From: Maritimibacter sp. REDSEA-S28_B5
GTDB lineage: Bacteria > Pseudomonadota > Alphaproteobacteria > Rhodobacterales > Rhodobacteraceae
NCBI GenBank assembly: GCA_001626765.1
Contig: LUOO01000099.1
Location: 1-64,000 of the forward strand
Length of the DNA stretch: 64,000 bases
Direction: 5' to 3'
In this document: positions 55,232-63,205 of the stretch, in pieces
Position numbering within the stretch: position 1 is the stretch's first letter
Layout of the letters: every line of letters starts with the position of its first letter
Translations under genes and position numbers: made by a program
The notes under the pieces: model-generated
Databases searched by the model: none
Told to the model about the DNA's origin: nothing
The model's input: only the letters and a program-made list of their open reading frames with translations

Positions 55232-56647
55232 ATGGCGACTAAACCGGGCCTTTCGTCGGTCACGCCGGCCACTTCGCACAAAGGCGACGCTGCCAAATCC
55301 GCCGACGCAGAGACGTCGGACGCGGACAAGACTAATGGGGGCGCGGCGCCTGTCTCCGATCCCGCGACTCCTTCCGACACAACGCCCGCGACGGCCAAGG
55401 CGCCCGATGCCACGCCTGAGACCGCACCTGCGGACGATGCCGCCAAGCTCGCCGCGAAAAAGGCCGCCGAAGCCGCCGCCGCTGCCGCCGCGACCAAACC
55501 GCGTGGCGTGCAGCCCAAGCCGCGCAAGGTTGGTCGCCAGCGCAAGCGCAAATGGGCGACGATTTTTTCCTTCTTCCTGCTCGTCGTGGTCCCCACGGTT
55601 CTGGGCGGCCTTTATTACGGCATGGTCGCGACCGACCGCTACGCCACAGGGGCCAGTTTCGTGGTGCGCAAGCTCGAACAATCCGCCGCGCCCGATATGC
55701 TCAGTTCCGTGACCGGCTTTGCCTCGAGCAACTCGACCACGTCGGACAGCTACGTCATCCGCAACTTCCTTATCAGCCCGGATCTCCTGCGGCGGCTCGA
55801 CGAGGAACTGGACCTGCGCGAGGTCTATTCCGCCCCCGATGTCGATCCTCTGTCGCGCTTCAACGCATCGCGGCCCTTCGAGGACTTCGTCAAATACTGG
55901 CCGCGCCGGATGAAGACCTCCTACGACAACACGACCGGCATCGTGACCTTCGAGGTGCAGGCCTATGACCCCGAAACCGCCGTCACGCTGGCCGACACGG
56001 TGCTCGCGGCGACCGAGCAGCTGGTCAACGCGCTGTCCGAAGCCGCCCGCCGTGACGCGGTGAAATTCGCGACGAGCGAAGTCGAGCGCGCGGAAGAGGC
56101 GCTGCGGCAGGTGCAGGCCGACCTGCGCGAGTTCCGCTCGGTCAGCGGCTCGATCGACCTGACGACAAACGCCCGCCTCGATGCCGAGCTTGTGGCGGGG
56201 CTCGAGGAACGGCTCACCGAACTCAAGACCCGGATCGCGGTGCTGGCCCAGCAGGTCTCGCCCGATGCGCCTTCGCTCAAGCAGATGCGCACCGAAGCCT
56301 CCGCGCTCGAGGCCGAGCTTGTGGCCCGCCGCGCCGCCGTGGGGGGCACGAACACATCTGGCGACGGCAGCTCGACCGCCGAGGCGCTTGCCAATTACGA
56401 GGCGCTGCAACTGGAACAGACCTTTGCGCAGCAACGCTTTGCCTCGGCGCTTGCCTCGCTCGAAAGCGCGCGCATCGACGCAGACCGGCAGCAGCGTTAC
56501 CTTGCGGTCTTCTCTCGCCCCGCCTTGCCGGAAGACGCGATCTATCCGCTTCGAGTGCGCGACACCTTCCTCATCGCGATCAGCGCTTTCCTGATCTGGG
56601 CGGTCGGGTCGCTGCTCGTGGCATCGGTGCGCGATCACATGCGGTAG
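55232..56647 (+). CDS. kpsE: Capsule export inner-membrane protein, KpsE/Wzc-N-like
   Basis: 471 residues. The N-terminal 100 residues are Ala/Lys/Asp-rich and disordered. Two membrane helices (about 110-130 and 446-465) flank a large periplasmic coiled-coil region (about 230-410), the layout of KpsE/CtrB. It links the ABC transporter in the inner membrane to KpsD. Nothing in it resembles a Wzc kinase. Start ATG 55232 is preceded by TAAGGAATATC, a good ribosome-binding site. kpsM starts 4 bp after its stop. Confidence 0.87.
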   Translation: MATKPGLSSVTPATSHKGDAAKSADAETSDADKTNGGAAPVSDPATPSDTTPATAKAPDATPETAPADDAAKLAAKKAAEAAAAAAATKPRGVQPKPRKVGRQRKRKWATIFSFFLLVVVPTVLGGLYYGMVATDRYATGASFVVRKLEQSAAPDMLSSVTGFASSNSTTSDSYVIRNFLISPDLLRRLDEELDLREVYSAPDVDPLSRFNASRPFEDFVKYWPRRMKTSYDNTTGIVTFEVQAYDPETAVTLADTVLAATEQLVNALSEAARRDAVKFATSEVERAEEALRQVQADLREFRSVSGSIDLTTNARLDAELVAGLEERLTELKTRIAVLAQQVSPDAPSLKQMRTEASALEAELVARRAAVGGTNTSGDGSSTAEALANYEALQLEQTFAQQRFASALASLESARIDADRQQRYLAVFSRPALPEDAIYPLRVRDTFLIAISAFLIWAVGSLLVASVRDHMR

Positions 56648-56651
56648 TGCA

Positions 56652-57428
56652 ATGTTTCAGACCCTCGTGATCCAGGCCCGGGTGATCGTCGCGCTCACCC
56701 TGCGCGAAACCCGTATGGCGTTCGGCACGTCGTTCATCGGATACCTGCTTCCGATCTTCCAGCCGATCTTCGGCGTGGGCTTCCTCGTCTTTCTCTTCTA
56801 CCTCATCGGGCGGCACCCGCCCTTTGGCGAAAGCCTCGCGCTGTTCTTCGCGACCGGCGTGCTCACGCTTGACGTCTACAACAAGTCGAGCAGTTCGCTG
56901 ATGAAGGCCTTCACCACGAACAAGGCGCTTCTGTCCTATCCGATGATCAACTTCGTGGACACACTTCTGGCCCGGCTGACCCTGATCGGCGCGACCTATG
57001 CGGTGGTCTTCGTCGTGTTCTTCTCGGGTCTCATGCTTCTGGACATGGCAACGATGCCCGCGCATCCCGAGCGCGTCATCATCGCCTTTATGGCCACGCT
57101 TTTTCTGGGTTTCGGCAAGGGGTCGCTCGACGCGGTGCTCTACCAGATGTTCCCTTCGTGGCAGAACGTGGACAAGGTGCTGTCGCGCCCGATGTATTTC
57201 CTTTCGGGCATCTTCTACGTCCCCGGCCTCCTCCCCCCCGAGGCGGTGGCAGTCCTGAAATGGAACCCGGTGCTTCATTGCGTGGAATGGGCGCGCACGG
57301 GCTGGTATCAGAACTATCCCGATGACGTGTTCAACCCGTGGTATCCGCTCGCCTTCGCTTCCATATTGCTTCTGATCGGTCTCTTTTCCGAACGGATCAC
57401 ACGCAAGCAGCGCGGAGGCATGGCATGA
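56652..57428 (+). CDS. kpsM: Capsule ABC transporter permease KpsM
   Basis: 258 residues, ABC-2 type membrane protein with about six hydrophobic segments and the family segments LRETRMAFGTSFIGYLLP (about 17-34), YPMINFVDTLLAR and LSRPMYFLSGIFYVPGLLP. It exports the capsule polysaccharide across the inner membrane with KpsT. It overlaps kpsT by 4 bp (ATGA). Confidence 0.92.
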   Translation: MFQTLVIQARVIVALTLRETRMAFGTSFIGYLLPIFQPIFGVGFLVFLFYLIGRHPPFGESLALFFATGVLTLDVYNKSSSSLMKAFTTNKALLSYPMINFVDTLLARLTLIGATYAVVFVVFFSGLMLLDMATMPAHPERVIIAFMATLFLGFGKGSLDAVLYQMFPSWQNVDKVLSRPMYFLSGIFYVPGLLPPEAVAVLKWNPVLHCVEWARTGWYQNYPDDVFNPWYPLAFASILLLIGLFSERITRKQRGGMA

Positions 57429-58075
57429 TCGCATTCGATACCGTGACCAAGGTCTACACGGTCAAGAACGTGCGCAAGGTGATCCTCGACAAGGCGTCGT
57501 TCCTGTTCGAGAGCAATCGCAACATCGCCATCATGGGCCACAACGGGGCCGGTAAATCCACGATCATGCGGATGCTTTCGGGCATCGAACTGCCCACCTC
57601 GGGCGTGATTTCGCGCGATGAAAAGGTGAGCTGGCCCATGGGGTTCGCCAAGGGCTTCAACGGCAACATGACCGGCATCGAGAACGTCCGCTTCGTTTCG
57701 CGCATCTACGGCGAGGACCCGAACCGGGTGCTCGAGTCCGTGCAGGAATTTGCCGAACTGGGCAAGTCCATCGACCTGCCCGTGACCACCTATTCCAGCG
57801 GCATGAAGGCGCGTCTGGCCTTTGGCCTGTCGCTCGCCATCGACTTTGAAAGCTACTTGATCGACGAGATCACGGCGGTGGGCGACCGGCGGTTCAAGAA
57901 AAAAAGCAACGATGCGCTTCGGGCCAAGATCGAGAACGCGCGTGTGATCATGATTTCTCACTCCGAGAGCACGATCCGAGAATATTGCGACAGCGGCGTA
58001 CTGGTCCATGGCTCGAAGCTCTACTATTACGACGACCTCGAAGGGCTGCTGGCCGATTACAACCGTTTCGCCTGA
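57425..58075 (+). CDS. kpsT: Capsule ABC transporter ATPase KpsT
   Basis: 216 residues. Walker A GHNGAGKST (38-46), signature YSSGMKARLAF (about 121-131, the variant used by O-antigen/capsule exporters) and Walker B SYLIDEITAVGD. Small ATPase without the C-terminal carbohydrate-binding domain of Wzt, which fits a group 2 capsule transporter. The ATG overlaps the kpsM stop. Confidence 0.93.
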   Translation: MIAFDTVTKVYTVKNVRKVILDKASFLFESNRNIAIMGHNGAGKSTIMRMLSGIELPTSGVISRDEKVSWPMGFAKGFNGNMTGIENVRFVSRIYGEDPNRVLESVQEFAELGKSIDLPVTTYSSGMKARLAFGLSLAIDFESYLIDEITAVGDRRFKKKSNDALRAKIENARVIMISHSESTIREYCDSGVLVHGSKLYYYDDLEGLLADYNRFA

Positions 58076-58228
58076 ATGTGGTGTAAGAGGCTTTTGTTGG
58101 CGATCCCGGCCTTGGGTGTTACACTCCCGTTACGAGCAAGTCCCGGAAAACATGGGGCGCAGATAGACGAGGTTCAGTTCGCACCGGGACGGCGCTTTCG
58201 CCGCGGGAGAACGACGGAGGCGGGGCAC

Positions 58229-59209
58229 ATGGCGAAACAGTCCTTTTGGCGCAGGTTTGCGCGCGTCCAAAACGGTTTCGGGTCCGGGGCTGCACGGAAC
58301 GTCCGCGAAATTCTCGTGGCCATCGGCGGGATCGGTATCGCGGGGCTTCTCGTTTCGGGCTGCGCGGGCCGCGCACCGCAGATGGCGCCGACGACCGCTA
58401 CGCCGCAGGTTACGCGGGCCTCTGATGACCTTGGTGATGCAACTTCCTGTGGAACACGCAGCACGGACCCGCTGCTCCTGATGACTTTCAACATCCGCGT
58501 AGGGTTCGGCGATGAACGCCGGGGTGTGCGTCCCCAATACCTCGCGCTCAGGTCGAAGGACCTGGGCCCCATCGTTACCTCGATCCGTTCCGTTGATCCC
58601 GACGTGGTCGCGTTGCAGGAAGTGCTGACCTCCCGCCAAGGCCAGCGGATCGCTGATGCGCTCGGGATGCATTACACCTTTGCCTCTCATTTGGGCAACG
58701 GGCCGCTCTGGGGTGTGGCGATCCTGTCGAAATGCCCGATAACGGGCAGCGAGGCCGTGCAGGTCAGCAACGAGGCCGGCAACAAGCGCCGCGCGCTCGT
58801 GGCTTCGGTGGCCTTCGACGACGGGACCGTCGATTTCGCGTCTCTACACACCGATCCAGACGTGGACATTGACACCCAGCTTGCCGCTCTCTCACAGGCT
58901 GCCTGGCAGCGCGACGTCATCCTGATGGGCGATTTCAACGTGCCGCCCACAGACGACGGCCTCGACCGGTTCCGTCAGGGCTTTACCGACACCGCGCAGG
59001 CGGCCCCCACGACGTCCGCGCTCGCCGTGCGTGAACGCGGCACGATTTCCGGCCGGGAGGCCGCGAAACGCCGTATCGACTACATCTTCGTGCCCAAAGA
59101 CCGCTTCGCGGTGCTCGACGCTGGACTATCGCTCGACGCCTATGCCCATGCCTCTGATCACCGGGCCTATTATACGCTGGTGCAAGTCGCGGGTGGCGAC
59201 CCGGGCTGA
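58229..59209 (+). CDS. Endonuclease/exonuclease/phosphatase-family lipoprotein
   Basis: 326 residues. An N-terminal hydrophobic stretch ends in LLVSGCAG (lipobox), so the protein is probably exported and lipid-anchored; residues from about 85 form an EEP domain with LMTFNIRVGFG, ALQEVL (metal Glu), MGDFNVPPTDD (catalytic Asp/Asn) and the C-terminal RRIDYIFVP and SDHRAYY (His). EEP enzymes cleave phosphodiester bonds in nucleic acids or lipids. The ATG at 58229 with GGAGGCGGGGCAC upstream is preferred to 58076. Its place between kpsT and the second LicD gene suggests it acts on cell-surface phosphodiesters. This is inference. Confidence 0.82.
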   Translation: MAKQSFWRRFARVQNGFGSGAARNVREILVAIGGIGIAGLLVSGCAGRAPQMAPTTATPQVTRASDDLGDATSCGTRSTDPLLLMTFNIRVGFGDERRGVRPQYLALRSKDLGPIVTSIRSVDPDVVALQEVLTSRQGQRIADALGMHYTFASHLGNGPLWGVAILSKCPITGSEAVQVSNEAGNKRRALVASVAFDDGTVDFASLHTDPDVDIDTQLAALSQAAWQRDVILMGDFNVPPTDDGLDRFRQGFTDTAQAAPTTSALAVRERGTISGREAAKRRIDYIFVPKDRFAVLDAGLSLDAYAHASDHRAYYTLVQVAGGDPG

Positions 59210-59387
59210 GGTGTTCAAGGCCGGTCCGGATACGTTGTCACTTCGGCCTTTGACCCGCCGCGGCCCTTGTTTCACTGCAACATCTGCGCGCGCCCTTCCG
59301 CCGGTGATCCAGAAAAGCGGTAGACTCACCAAGGTAGTTGGGTCATATGAACCGAACGTTAAATTCCTTGAGTGCTAGCGCAAACAT

Positions 59388-60707
59388 ATGCTGTCTGCAG
59401 GTAAGTCAAACGAGCGGGGGCTACCGGTCTTTCACGCTGTGCTGAGTAAGCCCCTTGCGCGTCGCGTTCACCGTGCGAACCATCGCTCGCCATTCTTCGT
59501 AGCCTCGCGTCTTGGGCGTCTAAGTTCGGGCATTTTCATCTTTGCAGCCGTCTTGACCGTGCCGGGCACCTACGACCATGTCCTGCGCTACCGCGAGGAC
59601 GTGAAGCGCCCTTGGCAGCTCCGTCTCTATCGCCGTCCGGGCAAGTTCCGTTTTGCCTTCTCCAACCGTCACGGCGACGCGACGCGCGGCTATCTCCTGG
59701 GCTTCCCCCGCGCGGGCAAATCTGTGCCCCGCAAGCTCGAGATCGAGGTTCAGGATACCATCGGCAGCACTCGCTATCCGGTCGGTGACCTGATTGGCTA
59801 CCGCGGCGACTCCAAGTTGAAGCAGGACAGCGCTGCTGCGATCGCGGCCGAGTTGCGAAGGCTTGCCGAAGAACGCCGCCAGTCCGAGGCGGGTTGCCTT
59901 CCCGGCGCAGACTATGCGCCGCTTCTGAGCCGCATAGGCGCGGTCTCCGCCTCGCCCGAGGAGAAGCTGCAACTCAAGGTGCTGCTCGACACGCTCTACC
60001 GCGTGAACCACGTCCGCGCCATCGCCCGCCAGCGCAGGCTGCGCGCCCGGGCGGAGACGATGCCTGAATGGCAGGCGCAGCTTGCCCATTACGAGGCGCT
60101 GCTGGCCGAGATCTCCGCGCCGGAGTTCTTGGCGCCCCATGGCTACCGCCTGCCCATTTCGGCGATCCCGCTCGAAACCGTGACTGCCGAGCTTGGCGCG
60201 GTGATGGATGCGCTCGCCGATGAGGGCATGACCACCTGGATCACCTACGGCGCGCTGCTGGGCTATGAACGGCAGGGCGCGCTTCTGCCCCATGACGACG
60301 ACATCGACCTGAGCATCCATGTGCCAGGCGACGATCACGACGCGGTCGTGACCAACTGGAAGCGCATGATGAACCGGATCAAGACCGGCTATCGCGGCTT
60401 TCAGAAGAACGGATTTGTCGCGATCGAGTTGCCCTGCGGTATCGAGGTCGACCTCTTCCCTTGCTGGGTCGTGAACGGGGTGGTAAATGCCTACCCCCAT
60501 GTTCAGGGCGAATTGAGCGAGGACGCCTTCTTTCCGGTCGTGAAAAAGGACTGGGCCGGCACGGAGCTGCGGTTCCCGGCGCGCGTCGAACAGGTCCTCG
60601 CACAGGCCTATGGCGATACATGGCGGGTCCCCGACCCCTACTGGAAATTCGACTGGAAGCGGTGTCACGCCCGTTTCTCCGCGTTCCTGACAATGACCAG
60701 GACATGA
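59388..60707 (+). CDS. LicD-family transferase 2
   Basis: 439 residues. LicD signature GALLGYERQGALLPHDDDID with Asp303-305, then FLAPHGYRLPISAIPLETVTAEL before it and VPDPYWKFDW at the end. About half the residues of the C-terminal 250 match LicD 1, and the N-terminal domains share the LYRR-F-F-N-R-GDA segment, so the two are paralogues. No signal peptide, but a hydrophobic stretch (GIFIFAAVLTVPG, about 48-60) occurs. Start ATG 59388. It is followed directly by the phosphonate genes, so the transferred group may be a CMP-activated phosphonate. Confidence 0.85.
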   Translation: MLSAGKSNERGLPVFHAVLSKPLARRVHRANHRSPFFVASRLGRLSSGIFIFAAVLTVPGTYDHVLRYREDVKRPWQLRLYRRPGKFRFAFSNRHGDATRGYLLGFPRAGKSVPRKLEIEVQDTIGSTRYPVGDLIGYRGDSKLKQDSAAAIAAELRRLAEERRQSEAGCLPGADYAPLLSRIGAVSASPEEKLQLKVLLDTLYRVNHVRAIARQRRLRARAETMPEWQAQLAHYEALLAEISAPEFLAPHGYRLPISAIPLETVTAELGAVMDALADEGMTTWITYGALLGYERQGALLPHDDDIDLSIHVPGDDHDAVVTNWKRMMNRIKTGYRGFQKNGFVAIELPCGIEVDLFPCWVVNGVVNAYPHVQGELSEDAFFPVVKKDWAGTELRFPARVEQVLAQAYGDTWRVPDPYWKFDWKRCHARFSAFLTMTRT

Positions 60708-60760
60708 TCCACCAGCTTCCGGATTTGCCGGGGGCATGATTTGAAAGACCAAGAACGAAA

Positions 60761-62065
60761 ATGGCGAAGAAAAAAATCTATGTCGGCATGAGCGCGGACC
60801 TCGTGCATCCCGGCCACATCAACCTCATCAACCGCGCCGCCGAGCTGGGCGACGTGACGGTGGGCCTGCTGACCGACCGCGCCATTGCCAGCTACAAGCG
60901 TGTGCCATTCATGAACTGGGATCAGCGCGCCGCCGTCGTGGGCGCGCTCAAGGATGTGGTCGCCGTTGTGCCGCAGGATACGCTCGACTACGTACCGAAC
61001 CTGCGCCGCTACAAGCCCGATGTCGTGGTGCACGGCGACGACTGGCGCACCGGCGTGCAGGCCCGCGTGCGGCAGGACGTGATCGACGTGCTCGCCGAAT
61101 GGGGCGGAGAACTCGTCGAAGTACCCTATACCGAAGGCATCTCGTCCTCCAAACTCAACGCCGCGATGAAGGAGATCGGCACCACACCCGACATCCGCCG
61201 CGCCGCCCTGCGCCGGATGTTGGCTGCGAAACCCATCGTCCGGTTCGCCGATCTCCATACGCCCCTGTCTGGCCTCGTGATCGAAAAGATCGGCGTGGAC
61301 ACGCCGAACGGCCGCCGTGAGTTCGACGGCATGTGGGCCTCGTCGCTCACCGATAGCACCTCGCGCGGCAAGCCCGACATCGAGGCCGTGGACACCACCC
61401 AACGGACCACAACGCTGGGCGAGGTGATGGACGTCACCACGAAGCCGATCATCTATGACGGCGACACAGGCGGCAAAGCCGAACACTTTGTCTTCACCGT
61501 ACGCACGCTGGAACGCCTTGGCGTGTCCGCGATCATCATCGAGGACAAAACGGGCCTGAAGAAGAACTCGCTCTTCGGCACCGACGTGGCCCAGACGCAG
61601 GAAGACATTGCAACCTTCTCGGACAAGATCCGCGCCGGGAAAGCCGCCCAGCAGACCGACGATTTCATGATCATCGCCCGGATCGAGAGCCTCATCCTGA
61701 ACCAAGGCATCGACCACGCCATGGAACGCGCCGAGGCATTTGTCGAAGCCGGTGCCGACGGCATCATGATCCACTCGCGCAACAAGTCGCCGGACGAGAT
61801 CCTCGCCTTCTGCGGCCGCTACAACCAGCTCGATAACCGCAAGCCGCTGGTCGTCGTGCCGTCGAGCTTCAACACGATCACCGAGGATGAACTGGCCGCC
61901 CATGGCGTCAACATTGTGATCTATGCAAACCAGCTCCTGCGCTCGGCCTATCCGGCCATGGTCCATACCGCGCAGTCGATCCTGACCCATGGCCGTTCGG
62001 CCGAGGCCGACGCGAACATGATGCCGATCAAGGATATCCTCGAACTCATCCCGGGCACGAAATAA
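60761..62065 (+). CDS. aepX: Cytidylyltransferase-like + phosphoenolpyruvate mutase fusion
   Basis: 434 residues. Domain 1 (1-135): nucleotidyltransferase fold with HPGH (16-19, H-x-G-H) and a GISSSKL segment (about 126-132), as in glycerol-3-phosphate or CTP:phosphate cytidylyltransferases. Domain 2 (about 165-434): PEP mutase, with Asp-rich YDGDTGG and the signature [10 protein letters not shown] (261-270), which distinguishes the mutase from isocitrate lyases. PEP mutase forms the C-P bond of phosphonopyruvate. The fused first domain may activate a phosphonate with CMP. The ATG overlaps nothing; the decarboxylase ATG overlaps its stop codon. Confidence 0.92.
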   Translation: MAKKKIYVGMSADLVHPGHINLINRAAELGDVTVGLLTDRAIASYKRVPFMNWDQRAAVVGALKDVVAVVPQDTLDYVPNLRRYKPDVVVHGDDWRTGVQARVRQDVIDVLAEWGGELVEVPYTEGISSSKLNAAMKEIGTTPDIRRAALRRMLAAKPIVRFADLHTPLSGLVIEKIGVDTPNGRREFDGMWASSLTDSTSRGKPDIEAVDTTQRTTTLGEVMDVTTKPIIYDGDTGGKAEHFVFTVRTLERLGVSAIIIEDKTGLKKNSLFGTDVAQTQEDIATFSDKIRAGKAAQQTDDFMIIARIESLILNQGIDHAMERAEAFVEAGADGIMIHSRNKSPDEILAFCGRYNQLDNRKPLVVVPSSFNTITEDELAAHGVNIVIYANQLLRSAYPAMVHTAQSILTHGRSAEADANMMPIKDILELIPGTK

Positions 62066-63201
62066 TGATTGCACCCAGCGACTTCTACGCCGCCCTCGCC
62101 GAGGCGGGCGTCACCTTCATGACCGGCGTGCCCGACAGCCTGCTCAAGGAGTTTTGCGCCTATGTGGATGCCGAACTTCCGCCGAGCCAGCATGTGATCG
62201 CGGCCAACGAAGGTGCGGCAGTCGGCATCGCGGCGGGCTTCCATCTCGCGACAGGCAATCTGCCTGTCGTCTACATGCAGAACTCGGGTCTCGGGAACGC
62301 CGTGAACCCGGTGCTGTCGTTGTCGGACACCGCGGTGTACGCGATTCCGATGATCCTTGTTGTCGGTTGGCGGGGCGAGCCGGGGGTCAAGGATGAACCC
62401 CAGCACGTCAAACAGGGCGCCGTGACGCCCGCGATGCTTGAAGCGATGGGCATTCCCTACCGCGTTCTGTCGGGCAAGGCGGACGAGGCGATGGACATCG
62501 CCAAATGGGCGGCGTCCGAGGCGACCTCGACCTCTGGCCCCGTGTGCATCCTCGTGCGCAAGGGCGCCTTCGAGAAATCGACCAAGAAACGCCTGGCGGC
62601 CACGCCCGCGGCCAACATGCTGGCGCGCGAGGCGGCGATCGCCAAGATCACCGGCGCGCTGCCGTCCGATGCCACCGTGGTCGCGACCACCGGCATGATC
62701 TCGCGCGAGCTTTACGAACAGCGCGTGGCGCAGGATCAGGACCGTTCGTCCGACTTCCTCACCGTTGGCTCCATGGGCCATGCCTCGCAGATCGCGCTGG
62801 GCATTTCGATTGGCAAGCCCGAGGCGCGTGTCGTCTGCATCGACGGGGACGGGGCGGCGCTCATGCATATGGGCAGCCTTGCCATCACCGGCACCAACAA
62901 AGGCGCCAACATCCTGCATGTTCTTCTGAACAACGGCGTGCATGACTCGGTCGGCGGCCAACCCACCGTCGGGTTCGAGGCGTCCTTCACCGACGTGGCC
63001 CGCGCTTGCGGCTACCCGGTTGTCGAGGGACCGCTGGTCGACGAGGCCGAGATCACCGAAGCCGTTTCTCGCCTCGCTGCGATGACCGGGCCCCGATTCC
63101 TCGAAGTGCGGGTCAAGCCCGGTTCGCGTGCCGATCTCGGTCGTCCGAAAGAGACGCCCGCCGAGAACAAGGCGATCTTTGTCGAGCGTCTGCGGGGCTG
63201 A
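62065..63201 (+). CDS. aepY: Phosphonopyruvate decarboxylase
   Basis: 378 residues, ThDP-dependent. It decarboxylates phosphonopyruvate to phosphonoacetaldehyde, the step that pulls the unfavourable mutase reaction forward. N-terminal pyrimidine-binding region with TGVPDSLLKEF and NEGAAVGIAAG (catalytic Glu50) and the C-terminal pyrophosphate site VCIDGDGAALMHMGS (GDG) and NNGVHDSVGGQPT. The start codon overlaps the aepX stop by 1 bp. It is followed 4 bp later by the Fe-ADH gene. Confidence 0.94.
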   Translation: MIAPSDFYAALAEAGVTFMTGVPDSLLKEFCAYVDAELPPSQHVIAANEGAAVGIAAGFHLATGNLPVVYMQNSGLGNAVNPVLSLSDTAVYAIPMILVVGWRGEPGVKDEPQHVKQGAVTPAMLEAMGIPYRVLSGKADEAMDIAKWAASEATSTSGPVCILVRKGAFEKSTKKRLAATPAANMLAREAAIAKITGALPSDATVVATTGMISRELYEQRVAQDQDRSSDFLTVGSMGHASQIALGISIGKPEARVVCIDGDGAALMHMGSLAITGTNKGANILHVLLNNGVHDSVGGQPTVGFEASFTDVARACGYPVVEGPLVDEAEITEAVSRLAAMTGPRFLEVRVKPGSRADLGRPKETPAENKAIFVERLRG

Positions 63202-63205
63202 CCCG

